A stretch of DNA of 12,151 nucleotides from Prochloron sp. SP5CPC1 (GCA_014323965.1 JACONB010000082.1:4908-17058); one strand, 5' to 3'. Shown: positions 1 through 6,770, counted from the first letter of the stretch. Made by a program: numbers and translations. Notes: generated from the sequence alone by a model not told the origin.

Positions 1-1
1 G

Positions 2-1579
2 GCTACCTTCACCATCAACTTATCTAGTGTAGCCCCTGAAGATGTGGTAATTGACTTTACTACCCAATCAAATGTAGCAAATGCAGGCACTGATTTTGTC
101 GAAGCTACCGGTCAACTTACCATTGCTGCAGGTGAAAGTTCCGGTGACATTACAGTTGAAGTGCTAGATGACAGTGATGTTGAGGGTGAGGAATTAGTAC
201 TCCTGACTCTCATGGCAGTTTCTGGGGCTACATTCGCCGCTGGAGCCATTAATGAGACTGCTGCCATCAACATCTTGGACAATGAAAGTGTAATTAGTAT
301 ACCCATCGTTGCCGATGATTTTACTATCATAGAGGGAGATACTGAAACACCCTCAACCCTAACCTTGAACCTAGATCGCTTTGGTAGTTTAAGTGGGACT
401 GACACCATTGAAATTGAGATCCTTGCGGCTGGTACCAATCCCGCTCAAGCATCTGATTTTGTAGATGGTTTCTCTTCAACTCAGGTTACCTTTGCTCCTG
501 ATGAAGAGACGAAAACCGTTGATATTGCGATCGCCGCAGATGAAGAAATTGAGGAGGATGAAACATTTGGCATCAGACTCACAAATGTTGGCGGATCTGC
601 TGCGGTTCCAAGTGAAGAGCTTATCTTTACAATACTTGATGAAGACCTTTCAATTAGTAGCACCAGCGATCAAAACGACAATAACACCTTGGTTTTAGAC
701 TCTGGGGAAGAGTTCAGGTTCACAATTACAGCAAACGGGAATGAAGTTGGCTTTTCACAACAACTTGTTGCGATCGCGGTAGATAGTGAAACTTCGCTTA
801 TGTCTACCTTGGGTAATATTTCCGGCTTACCTGACACCTTCTCCACTGATAACCTTTTTGTTGGTGGTATAAGGCTAGAAACAGGTACATTCCGATTTGG
901 ACTTCAAAATCCAAATAACGGTACGATAACTCCCCTGGAACTCAGTAACGTGACTTCAGACGGATTTAACCTGTCCGGTGGTGGCTTAGAAATCGCAGTT
1001 ACTATCCCTGACGGAACAGAACAAATATTTGTAGAGACTACTACAGTTGGAGAGGAAACCGCCCTAGGAGTAGAAATCACTGATGGGGTCAACAATGCTC
1101 CAAATGCTCAAGTCACGGTAAGCGCAACCCTTCATCGTGAAGCAGCCTTTGACAATACCATAGGCTTCTATTTAATCGATGCTGCTAACGATGGAGCAGT
1201 TATTGATCCTTTAACGGGTCAAGCCATTACGGGTTCAACGTCCAGTAATCGCTTGGGCCACCTACAGGCAGCTATTGACAATACTCTAATTAGTGCGGCA
1301 GCTCCATCTAATAATCAGACGAGCCTCATTGACGAAACATTCGACATTACTAATTTAGACACTGACGTACAACTTTTTCTTGTTCCTTACCTTATTTCAA
1401 GCGAATTGCCATCGGATTTCAGCAATATGTATAGCAGTTTCCTCGGAACAAATGCTGATGGGGCGGAACATGTACGACTGCTGAGTAATAATGCATTCGG
1501 TTTTGAGGACTTAGCTGGCGGTGGAGATAACGATTTCGATGACATTGTTGTTGAAATCAATGGTATCCAAGTTATATAG
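2..1579 (+). CDS. Calx-beta / DUF4114 domain protein, C-terminal part (5' end outside window)
   Basis: The frame is open from base 2 and has no initiator in view, so this is the last 525 or so residues of a longer protein. The first GTG at 44 is internal. Two Calx-beta-like units are visible: the first ends in a D-D-S-D-V-E-G-E-E acidic turn and an I-N-I-L-D-N-E strand (roughly bases 2-285), the second runs from about base 300 to 645 and ends E-E-I-E-E-D-E-T-F then F-T-I-L-D-E-D. A further beta-rich segment follows, then a DUF4114 domain with the signature FGFEDLAGGGDNDFDDIVVE (about 1498-1557) right at the C-terminus. The composition is acidic, rich in T, S, N and G, with no cysteine or membrane segment, as in calcium-binding extracellular proteins. 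Calx-beta domains bind Ca2+ and occur in adhesins and RTX-like secreted proteins; DUF4114 has no established function. Secretion is inferred from family, since the signal region is not in the window. Confidence 0.85.
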   Translation, partial: ATFTINLSSVAPEDVVIDFTTQSNVANAGTDFVEATGQLTIAAGESSGDITVEVLDDSDVEGEELVLLTLMAVSGATFAAGAINETAAINILDNESVISIPIVADDFTIIEGDTETPSTLTLNLDRFGSLSGTDTIEIEILAAGTNPAQASDFVDGFSSTQVTFAPDEETKTVDIAIAADEEIEEDETFGIRLTNVGGSAAVPSEELIFTILDEDLSISSTSDQNDNNTLVLDSGEEFRFTITANGNEVGFSQQLVAIAVDSETSLMSTLGNISGLPDTFSTDNLFVGGIRLETGTFRFGLQNPNNGTITPLELSNVTSDGFNLSGGGLEIAVTIPDGTEQIFVETTTVGEETALGVEITDGVNNAPNAQVTVSATLHREAAFDNTIGFYLIDAANDGAVIDPLTGQAITGSTSSNRLGHLQAAIDNTLISAAAPSNNQTSLIDETFDITNLDTDVQLFLVPYLISSELPSDFSNMYSSFLGTNADGAEHVRLLSNNAFGFEDLAGGGDNDFDDIVVEINGIQVI

Positions 1580-1620
1580 CAGTCCCGTAAGGTGCATCAA
1601 TAATATTACATACATTTAAC

Positions 1621-1634
1621 TTAAACAAGTTTAA
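1621..1634. terminator. weak AT-rich inverted repeat between convergent genes
   Basis: TTAAAC-AA-GTTTAA forms a short 6-bp palindrome between the convergent ends of the Calx-beta gene (stop at 1579) and the O-methyltransferase (stop at 1636). The loop is only two bases and the stem is all A/T bar one pair, so it is a poor intrinsic terminator. It is listed because nothing better is present in this 56-base gap. Confidence 0.2.
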
Positions 1635-1635
1635 A

Positions 1636-2298
1636 TTAATATTTAACTGCCAGAGTCAAACCATCAGCAATGGGTACTAGACTTATTCTAACTCTTTTAT
1701 CTTCATGAAGTTTTTGATTAAAAGCACGAATAGTATTAGTGGTATTATCCTGGATTTCAGGATCGGCCACTTTCCCGGACCAAAGGACGTTATCCACAGC
1801 TATGAGTCCCCCAGGGCGAAGCAATTTTAGCGCCCGTTCGTAATAGTTGCCATGATTACTTTTATCGGCATCAATGAAGGCAAAATCGAAAGTATTTGCT
1901 TCTCCTTCTGATATGAGGCGATCTAGGGTTTCGAGTGCGGGGGCAATATGGAGGTCAATTTTAGGGGAAACCCCTGCAAGCTGCCAATAACGACGGGCGA
2001 TCGCGGTATATTCTTCATTGATATCGCAAGCAACTATTTTACCATCGGTGGGTAGTGCTAAGGCTACGGCTAAAGAACTATAACCGGTAAATACCCCCAC
2101 CTCTAAAGTTTTCTTCGCCCCCATTAACTGCACCAGCAATGCCATAAATTGTCCTTGTTCCGGGGCTATTTGCATCCTCGCCATGGGATGGGCTGCTGTT
2201 TCTTGGCGCAGCTGTTGCAAAATTTCCGGTTCCCTGAGAGAAATGTCTTGGAAGTACTGGTAAAGGTTACTATCTAACCCAATGGTTTTTTTTGTCAT
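1636..2298 (-). CDS. SAM-dependent O-methyltransferase, caffeoyl-CoA O-methyltransferase family
   Basis: A 220-residue class I methyltransferase that moves a methyl group from S-adenosylmethionine to a hydroxyl, typically on catechol-like phenolics, using a divalent metal. Visible motifs: SAM-binding motif I L-E-V-G-V-F-T-G-Y-S-S (residues 65-75), acidic end of the next strand A-C-D-I-N (90-94), metal-site F-I-D-A-D-K (141-146) and V-D-N-V-L-W-S-G-K (168-176), whose D143, D169 and N170 fit the metal ligands of the family. The C-terminus V-P-I-A-D-G-L-T-L-A-V is also typical. Length and sequence closely resemble the Synechocystis enzyme usually called SynOMT (slr0095) as I recall it. The ATG at 2298 is chosen because family homology begins there (MTKKTIGLDSNLYQYF); the frame stays open up to 2355 but the extra 19 residues are partly encoded by the neighbouring repeat. 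The ribosome site is weak (purine-rich GAAAAGAAA). Natural substrate unknown. Confidence 0.9.
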   Translation of the reverse strand: MTKKTIGLDSNLYQYFQDISLREPEILQQLRQETAAHPMARMQIAPEQGQFMALLVQLMGAKKTLEVGVFTGYSSLAVALALPTDGKIVACDINEEYTAIARRYWQLAGVSPKIDLHIAPALETLDRLISEGEANTFDFAFIDADKSNHGNYYERALKLLRPGGLIAVDNVLWSGKVADPEIQDNTTNTIRAFNQKLHEDKRVRISLVPIADGLTLAVKY

Positions 2299-2334
2299 TT
2301 TCTTTTCGGCGAAGAATACGGGAGTATTTTTATT

Positions 2335-2410
2335 CGCAGATGCACGCAGATGCACGCAGATGTTTGAGATAGGCGTTTGTTTATCTGCGTTTATCTGCGT
2401 TTATCTGCGG
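2335..2410. repeat. inverted array of three plus three decamer repeats
   Basis: Three tandem copies of a decamer (CGCAGATGCA type) at 2335-2362 face three tandem copies of TTATCTGCGT type at 2381-2410. Each ATCTGCG core pairs with a CGCAGAT core, so the RNA of either strand can fold into a long hairpin with regular mismatches and a loop of roughly 20 bases. It lies between pstB and the O-methyltransferase gene and could end pst operon transcripts; A/T-rich sequence follows on the - strand. It resembles short dispersed repeats frequent in cyanobacterial intergenic DNA. There is no evidence for mobility beyond its form. Confidence 0.7.
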
Positions 2411-2424
2411 TTCCTTTTTTTGTT

Positions 2425-2452
2425 TCACGCAGAGACACAGAGACGCAGAGAG
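2425..2452. repeat. short tandem CGCAGAG-type repeat
   Basis: Three near-identical units ACGCAGAG, ACACAGAG, ACGCAGAG follow one another with a period of about ten bases, just outside the pstB stop codon. The unit shares the CGCAGA core with the adjacent inverted array, so the whole 2335-2452 stretch is probably one composite dispersed repeat. Function unknown. Confidence 0.55.
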
Positions 2453-2465
2453 GTGGGGAGAGATT

Positions 2466-3254
2466 TTAACCAAAACGACCACTAATGTATTCCTTAGTCG
2501 CTTGTTGTTCAGGAGACTGGAAGATTACTTCCGTGGGATTCAATTCCACCAAATATCCTGTTTTGCCCCCCTCTTCTGTAGCTTCCACATTGAAAAAGGC
2601 AGTAATGTCAGATACACGGGAAGCTTGCTGCATATTGTGAGTTACGATAATAATCGTGTATTGCTCTTTTAACTCGTGAATTAATTCTTCAACCTTCAGA
2701 GTTGAAATGGGATCTAATGCAGAACAGGGTTCATCCATTAAAATAACTTCGGGCTGAATGGCGATCGCCCGAGCAATACAAAGACGTTGTTGCTGTCCCC
2801 CAGAAAGGGCTAAACCACTTTCTCTCAATTTGTCCTTCACCTCGTCCCAAAGGGCTGCTTTGTGCAATGCACTTTCCACTAATTCATCCATGTCCCCCTG
2901 ATAGCCATTAATTCTAGCACCAAAGGCAATATTGTCGTAAATTGACTTGGGAAAAGGATTGGGCTTTTGAAACACCATGCCAATGCGCCGACGCAGTTCC
3001 ACCGCGTCCACTTTCTCGTCGTAAATATCTCTGTCGTGAAAGGTAATTTCTCCCTTTACCTTTGCCCCTGGTATGAGGTCATTCATGCGGTTAAAACAAC
3101 GCAAAATGGTGCTTTTACCGCATCCCGAAGGTCCAATAAAGGCCACAACTTGGTTTTCGGGGATATCCAGATTAACACCCCTAACAGCTACAGTAGAGCC
3201 GTAATATACAGCAACATTCTCGCTTCGTAAAATGGCGTCTAAATGATCTAACAT
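2466..3254 (-). CDS. pstB: phosphate ABC transporter ATP-binding protein PstB
   Basis: The 262-residue ATPase of the high-affinity phosphate importer; two copies hydrolyse ATP on the cytoplasmic face of the PstC-PstA channel. Walker A GPSGCGKST is at residues 41-49, followed by the Pst-typical LRCFNRMNDL; a Q-loop region MVFQKPNPFP, ABC signature LSGGQQQRLCIARA, Walker B ILMDEPCSALD and switch histidine in VTHNMQQA all follow in order, and the C-terminus EYISGRFG is the usual PstB ending. Length is normal. ATG at 3254 lies three bases after the pstA stop, so translation is probably coupled. It is the last gene of pstS-C-A-B. No change to a catalytic residue is seen. Confidence 0.97.
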   Translation of the reverse strand: MLDHLDAILRSENVAVYYGSTVAVRGVNLDIPENQVVAFIGPSGCGKSTILRCFNRMNDLIPGAKVKGEITFHDRDIYDEKVDAVELRRRIGMVFQKPNPFPKSIYDNIAFGARINGYQGDMDELVESALHKAALWDEVKDKLRESGLALSGGQQQRLCIARAIAIQPEVILMDEPCSALDPISTLKVEELIHELKEQYTIIIVTHNMQQASRVSDITAFFNVEATEEGGKTGYLVELNPTEVIFQSPEQQATKEYISGRFG

Positions 3255-3257
3255 ATT

Positions 3258-4160
3258 TTATACCTTGTTCTGAAATTTATTCCGCAGCCAAACTGCTGTC
3301 GAATTCATAACCAACATCACCACCATGAGCACAATAATTCCCCCTGCTGCAATGTGGTGAAATTCTTCTTGAGGACGGTTGATCCAGTTAAATATTTGAA
3401 TTGGCATGACAGTAAAGGAACTCTGTAAATTAGTAGGCAAGGAAGTAATATATGCCAAAGCACCTACCACAATTAAAGGAGCAGTTTCTCCGATCGCCCT
3501 AGAAAGAGCTAGAATTGTTCCTGTCAGAATTCCTGGGAGAGCAAGAGGCAAAATTTGTTCCCAAATCACCTGCCATTTCGTGGCTCCCAAAGCTAACCCA
3601 GCTAAACGTAAATTATCCGGTACTGCTCTCAAAGCTTCCCGGGTGGAGACAATAATAATGGGCAGAATTAAAAGTGCTAAAGTAAGGGCACCAGAAATAA
3701 TGCTTCGTCCTCCCGTTATGGGTTCCAGAACCCGAACAAAGACTGCCAAACCTAGAAGTCCGTAAATAATGGAAGGTACCCCAGCCAGGTTATTGATATT
3801 AATCTCAATCAAATTGGTAAACCAGTTATCTTCGGCAAATTCTTCTAAGAAAATGCCAGCCCCTACTCCTAAGGGAAAAGCAACTGCTGCTACCAAACTC
3901 ATAACCCAAATAGTCCCCAATAAAGGAACTTTAATTCCTGCCCGTTCCGCTTTATAAGAGGGTAAATTATTTAAGAAATCTAGGTTCAAACTGGGCAGCC
4001 CGTCAATTAATATATCAATTAAAAGTACTGCTAGAACTAAAATGGCAATAGAAATTGCCCCCCAAGCCAAGATGGCCAAAATGCGCTCTATGATATAACG
4101 CTTACTCAGGTTGGTGCGAAATAACTCTTGCTTTGAGCTATCTTTAATTAGACTTGTCAT
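3258..4160 (-). CDS. pstA: phosphate ABC transporter permease PstA
   Basis: A 300-residue inner-membrane permease that with PstC forms the phosphate channel. Hydrophobic segments are at about residues 27-52, 81-106, 125-148, 155-172, 211-235 and 271-293, fitting six membrane helices. The EAA loop that docks onto PstB reads LRLAGLALGATKWQVIWEQI-LP (about 185-205), and NNLAGVPSIIYGLLGL (123-138) is a PstA hallmark. The frame could begin at 4196, but that would overlap pstC by 37 bases; ATG at 4160 is preferred because it overlaps the pstC stop by one base (TAATG) and has GGGAGA upstream. That arrangement points to coupled translation with PstC. Downstream pstB starts three bases after the stop. 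Confidence 0.95.
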   Translation of the reverse strand: MTSLIKDSSKQELFRTNLSKRYIIERILAILAWGAISIAILVLAVLLIDILIDGLPSLNLDFLNNLPSYKAERAGIKVPLLGTIWVMSLVAAVAFPLGVGAGIFLEEFAEDNWFTNLIEININNLAGVPSIIYGLLGLAVFVRVLEPITGGRSIISGALTLALLILPIIIVSTREALRAVPDNLRLAGLALGATKWQVIWEQILPLALPGILTGTILALSRAIGETAPLIVVGALAYITSLPTNLQSSFTVMPIQIFNWINRPQEEFHHIAAGGIIVLMVVMLVMNSTAVWLRNKFQNKV

Positions 4161-5092
4161 TAATCGTATTTCTCCCGGAAACGACGCACAAACCAAAAGC
4201 TAAAGAGATTGAGGACTAGGGTGAGAATAAATAAAGTCATTCCCACAGCAAAAAGGGTTTGATAAGCTAAAGAACCAGCAGGGGTATCTCCTGAACTTGC
4301 TTGAACAATAAAGGCAGTCATAGTCATTACCGGAACCAGGGGATTAAGCCCCAGGGTAGGATTTTGTCCCGCAGCCAAAGTAACAATCATGGTTTCCCCA
4401 ATTGCCCGAGAAATAGCTAGAATCAAAGAAGCTACAATTCCCGACAGTGCTGCTGGCAGAATGACAGAAATAATCGTTTCCCCTTTTGTCGCTCCCAGAG
4501 CGTAGGCTCCATCCCTGAGACTGGCAGGCACCGCATAAATAGCATCCTCACTCAGAGAAGCCACCAGGGGAGTAATCATGATTCCCAGTACAATTCCCCC
4601 GCTGAGAGCATTAAAGCCCTGAAGTCCGGGGATAAATTGTTGTAACAGGGGAGTAACAAATAAAACGGCGAAGTAGCCATATACTATGGTGGGAACCCCC
4701 GCCAGAATCTCCATCATGGGCTTGAGAATGCCCCGCACTTTCGGGGTAGCATAGAAGCTCAAACAAATCGCGGCTAATAAACCCAAAGGCAATGCCACCA
4801 TAATGGCAATACCGGAAGTCATCACCGTGGCGCTGATAAGAACAAAAATGCCAAACTTAGCACTGGAAAACAGAGGTGTCCATTTACTATCAGTGAGAAA
4901 TTGCCACAGAGAAACTTCTTGGAAGAACCCAATGGTTTCAAAAATGAGAGTTAAGACAATACCAATAGTAGTGGCGATGGAAATTAAAGCAAACAGACCA
5001 AAAATACACTTGACAACCAACTGAATCAGTTTGCTCCTCTGACGGTTGGGACGCCAGAGTTCCGCATTTGAAGATAATGAAGACAAAGCCAT
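4160..5092 (-). CDS. pstC: phosphate ABC transporter permease PstC
   Basis: A 310-residue inner-membrane permease, partner of PstA. The N-terminal 20 residues are polar and cytoplasmic; hydrophobic helices lie at about 24-52, 80-112, 129-150, 163-180, 211-240 and 276-302. AGVPTIVYGYFAVLF (131-145) and the EAA coupling loop LRDGAYALGATKGETI (192-207), followed by LPAALSGI, are typical of PstC; the arginine and glutamate of A-I-S-R-A-I-G-E-T (226-234), associated with the phosphate path, are present. Length is close to the family norm. ATG at 5092 follows pstS after about 100 bases of palindromic DNA and has only a weak ribosome site, so PstC may be made at a lower level than PstS. Confidence 0.95.
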   Translation of the reverse strand: MALSSLSSNAELWRPNRQRSKLIQLVVKCIFGLFALISIATTIGIVLTLIFETIGFFQEVSLWQFLTDSKWTPLFSSAKFGIFVLISATVMTSGIAIMVALPLGLLAAICLSFYATPKVRGILKPMMEILAGVPTIVYGYFAVLFVTPLLQQFIPGLQGFNALSGGIVLGIMITPLVASLSEDAIYAVPASLRDGAYALGATKGETIISVILPAALSGIVASLILAISRAIGETMIVTLAAGQNPTLGLNPLVPVMTMTAFIVQASSGDTPAGSLAYQTLFAVGMTLFILTLVLNLFSFWFVRRFREKYD

Positions 5093-5104
5093 GATGTTTA
5101 GCAG

Positions 5105-5130
5105 GTAGGGTGGGTATTGCCCACCACTAC
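5105..5130. repeat. palindromic repeat (GTAGGGTGGG type)
   Basis: GTAGGGTGGG at 5105-5114 pairs with CCCACC-A-CTAC at 5120-5130, giving a ten-pair stem with one bulged A and a loop of about five bases. The sequence resembles the GTAGGGTGGGCATTGCCCACC palindrome that I recall as a widespread dispersed repeat in cyanobacterial genomes. It lies between the pstS stop and pstC start, 13 bases upstream of the pstC ATG, so it may hinder ribosome loading on pstC or act as an mRNA processing boundary. Confidence 0.6.
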
Positions 5131-5149
5131 GAATTCCAATACCTGTCTT

Positions 5150-5192
5150 GGTGCGCTTTCCAGCTCGAATTCAATTCGAGCTGGGTCGCACC
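5150..5192. repeat. long two-part hairpin in the pstS-pstC gap
   Basis: CAGCTCGAATT at 5161-5171 is followed one base later by its exact reverse complement at 5173-5183. Outside it, GGTGCG (5150-5155) pairs with CGCACC (5187-5192), so the whole 43-base segment folds into one stem with a small asymmetric internal loop. It begins about four bases after the pstS stop on the - strand. There is no T tract, so a full terminator is unlikely; protection of the pstS mRNA 3' end against exonucleases, as known for strongly expressed binding-protein genes in ABC operons, is a plausible role (inference). Confidence 0.65.
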
Positions 5193-5196
5193 GCTT

Positions 5197-6204
5197 TTAC
5201 AGTTTATCTGCTAGTTTAACCCCTACAGAAGAACCTCCTTCGAAAATAGAGCCTGTGGTACCATTATCAAGACGTTCTTTCACCTTAGCTTGGATCTCAG
5301 AAGGCAAGGGAACGTAGCCTACCTCAGAGATAAGCTTACTGTTAGCTGGATCAATTTGGTACTCTACAAAAGCTTTCACTCCCTCATTTTCCGACAGGGA
5401 ACTCTTTTTGACGTATAAGAATATGGGACGAGACAAAGGACTATAGCTACCGTCAGCGATAGTAATCTCAGAAGGTTCGACACATTTACCATCCCCGTTC
5501 TCTATAGCAACAGCTTTCAGCTTGTCCTTATTTTCTTCATAATAGGCATAGCCTAAGTAGCCCAAACCCCCTTCATCCGTTGTCACTCCCTGAACGATTA
5601 CGTTATCGTCCTCACTAGCAGTATAGTCACCACGACTTTCACCCTTTTTGCCGATGGTAGCCTCCACGAAGTAATCGAAAGTTCCAGAATCAGTTCCGGG
5701 TCCGTAGAGTCTGAGGTCTTTTGCCGGGAAATTGTCATCTACTTGACTCCAATTTTCTACTTCCCCCTCAGCAGCAACATCCCACATTTTCCCCAAGTCG
5801 GAAGCTTTGAGGCAGGTTGCCCAGTCATTACCTTTGTTGACAACCACAGATATGCCGTCAAAAGCAACCGGAACTTCCACATACTCAATGCCATTTTCGG
5901 CGCACAATTCCATTTCCGACTTTTTAATGGGACGGGAAGCATTAGAGATATCGGTTTCTCCAGCGCAGAATTTCTTGAAACCCCCACCAGAACCGGATAC
6001 CCCAATGGTTACTTCTACTTCCTGGTTTCCATTCTTAAATTCTTCTGCCATTGCTTCAGAAATAGGAAACACAGTACTGGAACCGTCAATCTTGACTTCA
6101 GCACTGGTAGCTACTTGAGTTTGGGTATCGCTACCGCCACAGGCAGTAGTCAGGACAAGAGTTAACAAAGACAAATGAATTAGTAAATTTTTTTTGCAGT
6201 TCAT
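5197..6204 (-). CDS. pstS: phosphate ABC transporter substrate-binding lipoprotein PstS
   Basis: A 335-residue phosphate-binding protein that feeds the PstCA-PstB importer. Residues 1-21 form a lysine-containing, leucine-rich signal peptide ending in a lipobox L-T-T-A-C, with C22 as the lipidated residue, so it is probably tethered outside the inner membrane. Phosphate-binding motifs are complete: D-G-S-S-T-V-F-P-I (40-48), V-S-G-S-G-G-G-F (69-76), S-R-P-I (90-93) and G-T-D-S-G-T-F-D-Y-F (170-179). The C-terminal half has the expected G-G-L-G-Y-L-G-Y-A (212-220) and P-L-S-R-P-I-F-L-Y-V (256-265). Length is in the usual range. The ATG at 6204 has a good ribosome site, AGAGGAG, five or six bases upstream. 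It is the first gene of the operon and probably phosphate-starvation induced (see the Pho-box-like array upstream). SphX is a close relative with the same fold, so which of the two paralogues this is cannot be fully settled. Confidence 0.96.
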   Translation of the reverse strand: MNCKKNLLIHLSLLTLVLTTACGGSDTQTQVATSAEVKIDGSSTVFPISEAMAEEFKNGNQEVEVTIGVSGSGGGFKKFCAGETDISNASRPIKKSEMELCAENGIEYVEVPVAFDGISVVVNKGNDWATCLKASDLGKMWDVAAEGEVENWSQVDDNFPAKDLRLYGPGTDSGTFDYFVEATIGKKGESRGDYTASEDDNVIVQGVTTDEGGLGYLGYAYYEENKDKLKAVAIENGDGKCVEPSEITIADGSYSPLSRPIFLYVKKSSLSENEGVKAFVEYQIDPANSKLISEVGYVPLPSEIQAKVKERLDNGTTGSIFEGGSSVGVKLADKL

Positions 6205-6216
6205 AGACTCCTCTCA

Positions 6217-6238
6217 AACTGTTACCTTGACAGTTACC
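6217..6238. repeat. paired GTTACC motifs before pstS
   Basis: GTTACC occurs at 6221-6226 and 6233-6238 with a 12-base period, and AACTGT (6217-6222) with ACAGTT (6230-6235) forms an inverted repeat across the same bases. The block sits between the likely -10 element and the pstS ribosome site, so it would overlap the transcription start or leader. An operator is possible; no known consensus is matched. Confidence 0.35.
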
Positions 6239-6241
6239 CAT

Positions 6242-6247
6242 ATTATA
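6242..6247 (-). promoter_or_regulatory. candidate -10 element of pstS (TATAAT)
   Basis: On the - strand the exact hexamer TATAAT lies 37 bases upstream of the pstS ATG, which would give a leader of about 30 bases. At the standard 17-base distance no TTGACA-like -35 hexamer is present (GTGCTC is there instead), as expected for a promoter that depends on an activator. Confidence 0.5.
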
Positions 6248-6264
6248 GCTAACCTAAATGATTT

Positions 6265-6289
6265 GAGCACCTCGCCAGAGCACCTCGCC
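6265..6289. repeat. 13-bp tandem duplication upstream of pstS
   Basis: GAGCACCTCGCC occurs twice (6265-6276 and 6278-6289) with a single base between, giving an exact period of 13. It lies just upstream of the candidate pstS -10 element, across the -35 region, so the duplication may alter promoter geometry. It may equally be a simple slippage product. Confidence 0.6.
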
Positions 6290-6588
6290 TGACAGTTGCA
6301 CCTTCTGGAAGGGGGGATCTTGGGGGAATCTACCGTTAGTACTTGTACAAATGATTTAGGCTCACTATAACAAATAATCAACAAAATCAAATCTAAGTTG
6401 AAAGTAATATCAAATCCTGATAATCACCTACACTAAAATATCAAAAAAAATTTCTTTTTATGCATTATTAAGCATTTAACCGGAGCTGATATAAGTTAGA
6501 CCTAAACCTGCTCTTTGAATTCTGCCCCTTTTCAAAGAATCAGTATTTTTTATTATCTCTTTATAGTAGAGTCTTTAATGGCAATTTT

Positions 6589-6618
6589 TTGTTAACATTT
6601 GGTTAAAATACAGTTAAA
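6589..6618 (-). promoter_or_regulatory. Pho-box-like array (three repeats, 11-bp period), putative SphR/PhoB site
   Basis: Read on the - strand, toward pstS, three octamers TTTAACTG, TTTAACCA and GTTAACAA begin at 6618, 6607 and 6596, exactly 11 bases apart with 3-base spacers. The cyanobacterial Pho box described for Synechocystis SphR is a set of PyTTAAPyPy(T/A) octamers with 3-base spacers; the second repeat fits fully and the others differ at one or two places. A -10-like TATAAA (plus-strand 6560-6565) lies 23 bases further on, which would give a leader of about 350 bases before pstS. No gene on the + strand could use the array, so pstS is the natural target. Binding is inferred. Confidence 0.6.
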
Positions 6619-6738
6619 TTTAGATTATAGCGACCAGCGCTCTTAAGACGAAACTGAGAACTGGTTTAGCTGCGTTTACTGCAATAAATTGTAACCACTC
6701 ATACTACAGTTTATAGAGTAATATGTTGGAAAAAGAAA

Positions 6739-6762
6739 TCCCACGACTTTAAAGACGTGGGA
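6739..6762 (-). terminator. hairpin after the small hypothetical gene; terminator, possibly IS200/IS605-type end
   Basis: TCCCACG and CGTGGGA form a perfect 7-bp outer stem around an inner CTTTAAAG palindrome. On the - strand it starts eight bases after the stop codon at 6771 and is followed by ATTTCTTTTT, so it makes a good intrinsic terminator for the genes to its right. The same CCCACG...CGTGGGAG form is what I recall at the right ends of IS200/IS605-group elements in cyanobacteria, so it may be a leftover transposon end reused as a terminator. No tnpA or tnpB reading frame is present. Confidence 0.6.
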
Positions 6763-6770
6763 GAAGTAGC

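Larger units (their letters stand above)
6205..6770. other. 566-base region without a gene, upstream of pstS
   Basis: No convincing reading frame is found on either strand. The region is A/T-rich in its right part. It holds, from pstS outwards, a ribosome site, the GTTACC pair, a TATAAT element, the 13-bp duplication, a three-repeat Pho-box-like array at 6589-6618, about 100 bases with nothing recognisable (6630-6725), and a hairpin next to the small gene that ends at 6771. It could hide a small RNA, but nothing in the sequence identifies one. Confidence 0.6.

Noticed and set aside
2298..2355. Longer O-methyltransferase start at 2355
   Set aside because: The additional 19 residues come partly from the decamer repeat and do not look like the family; homology begins at the ATG at 2298.
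2335..2452. CRISPR array
   Set aside because: Repeat units are about ten bases and directly adjacent, with no spacers of 30-40 bases and no cas genes in the window.
4160..4196. Longer PstA start at 4196
   Set aside because: It would overlap pstC by 37 bases; the ATG at 4160 overlaps the pstC stop by one base, the usual coupled arrangement.
2466..6204. A novel or variant Pst transporter
   Set aside because: Gene order, motifs and lengths are ordinary for pstS-C-A-B; only the intergenic DNA is unusual.
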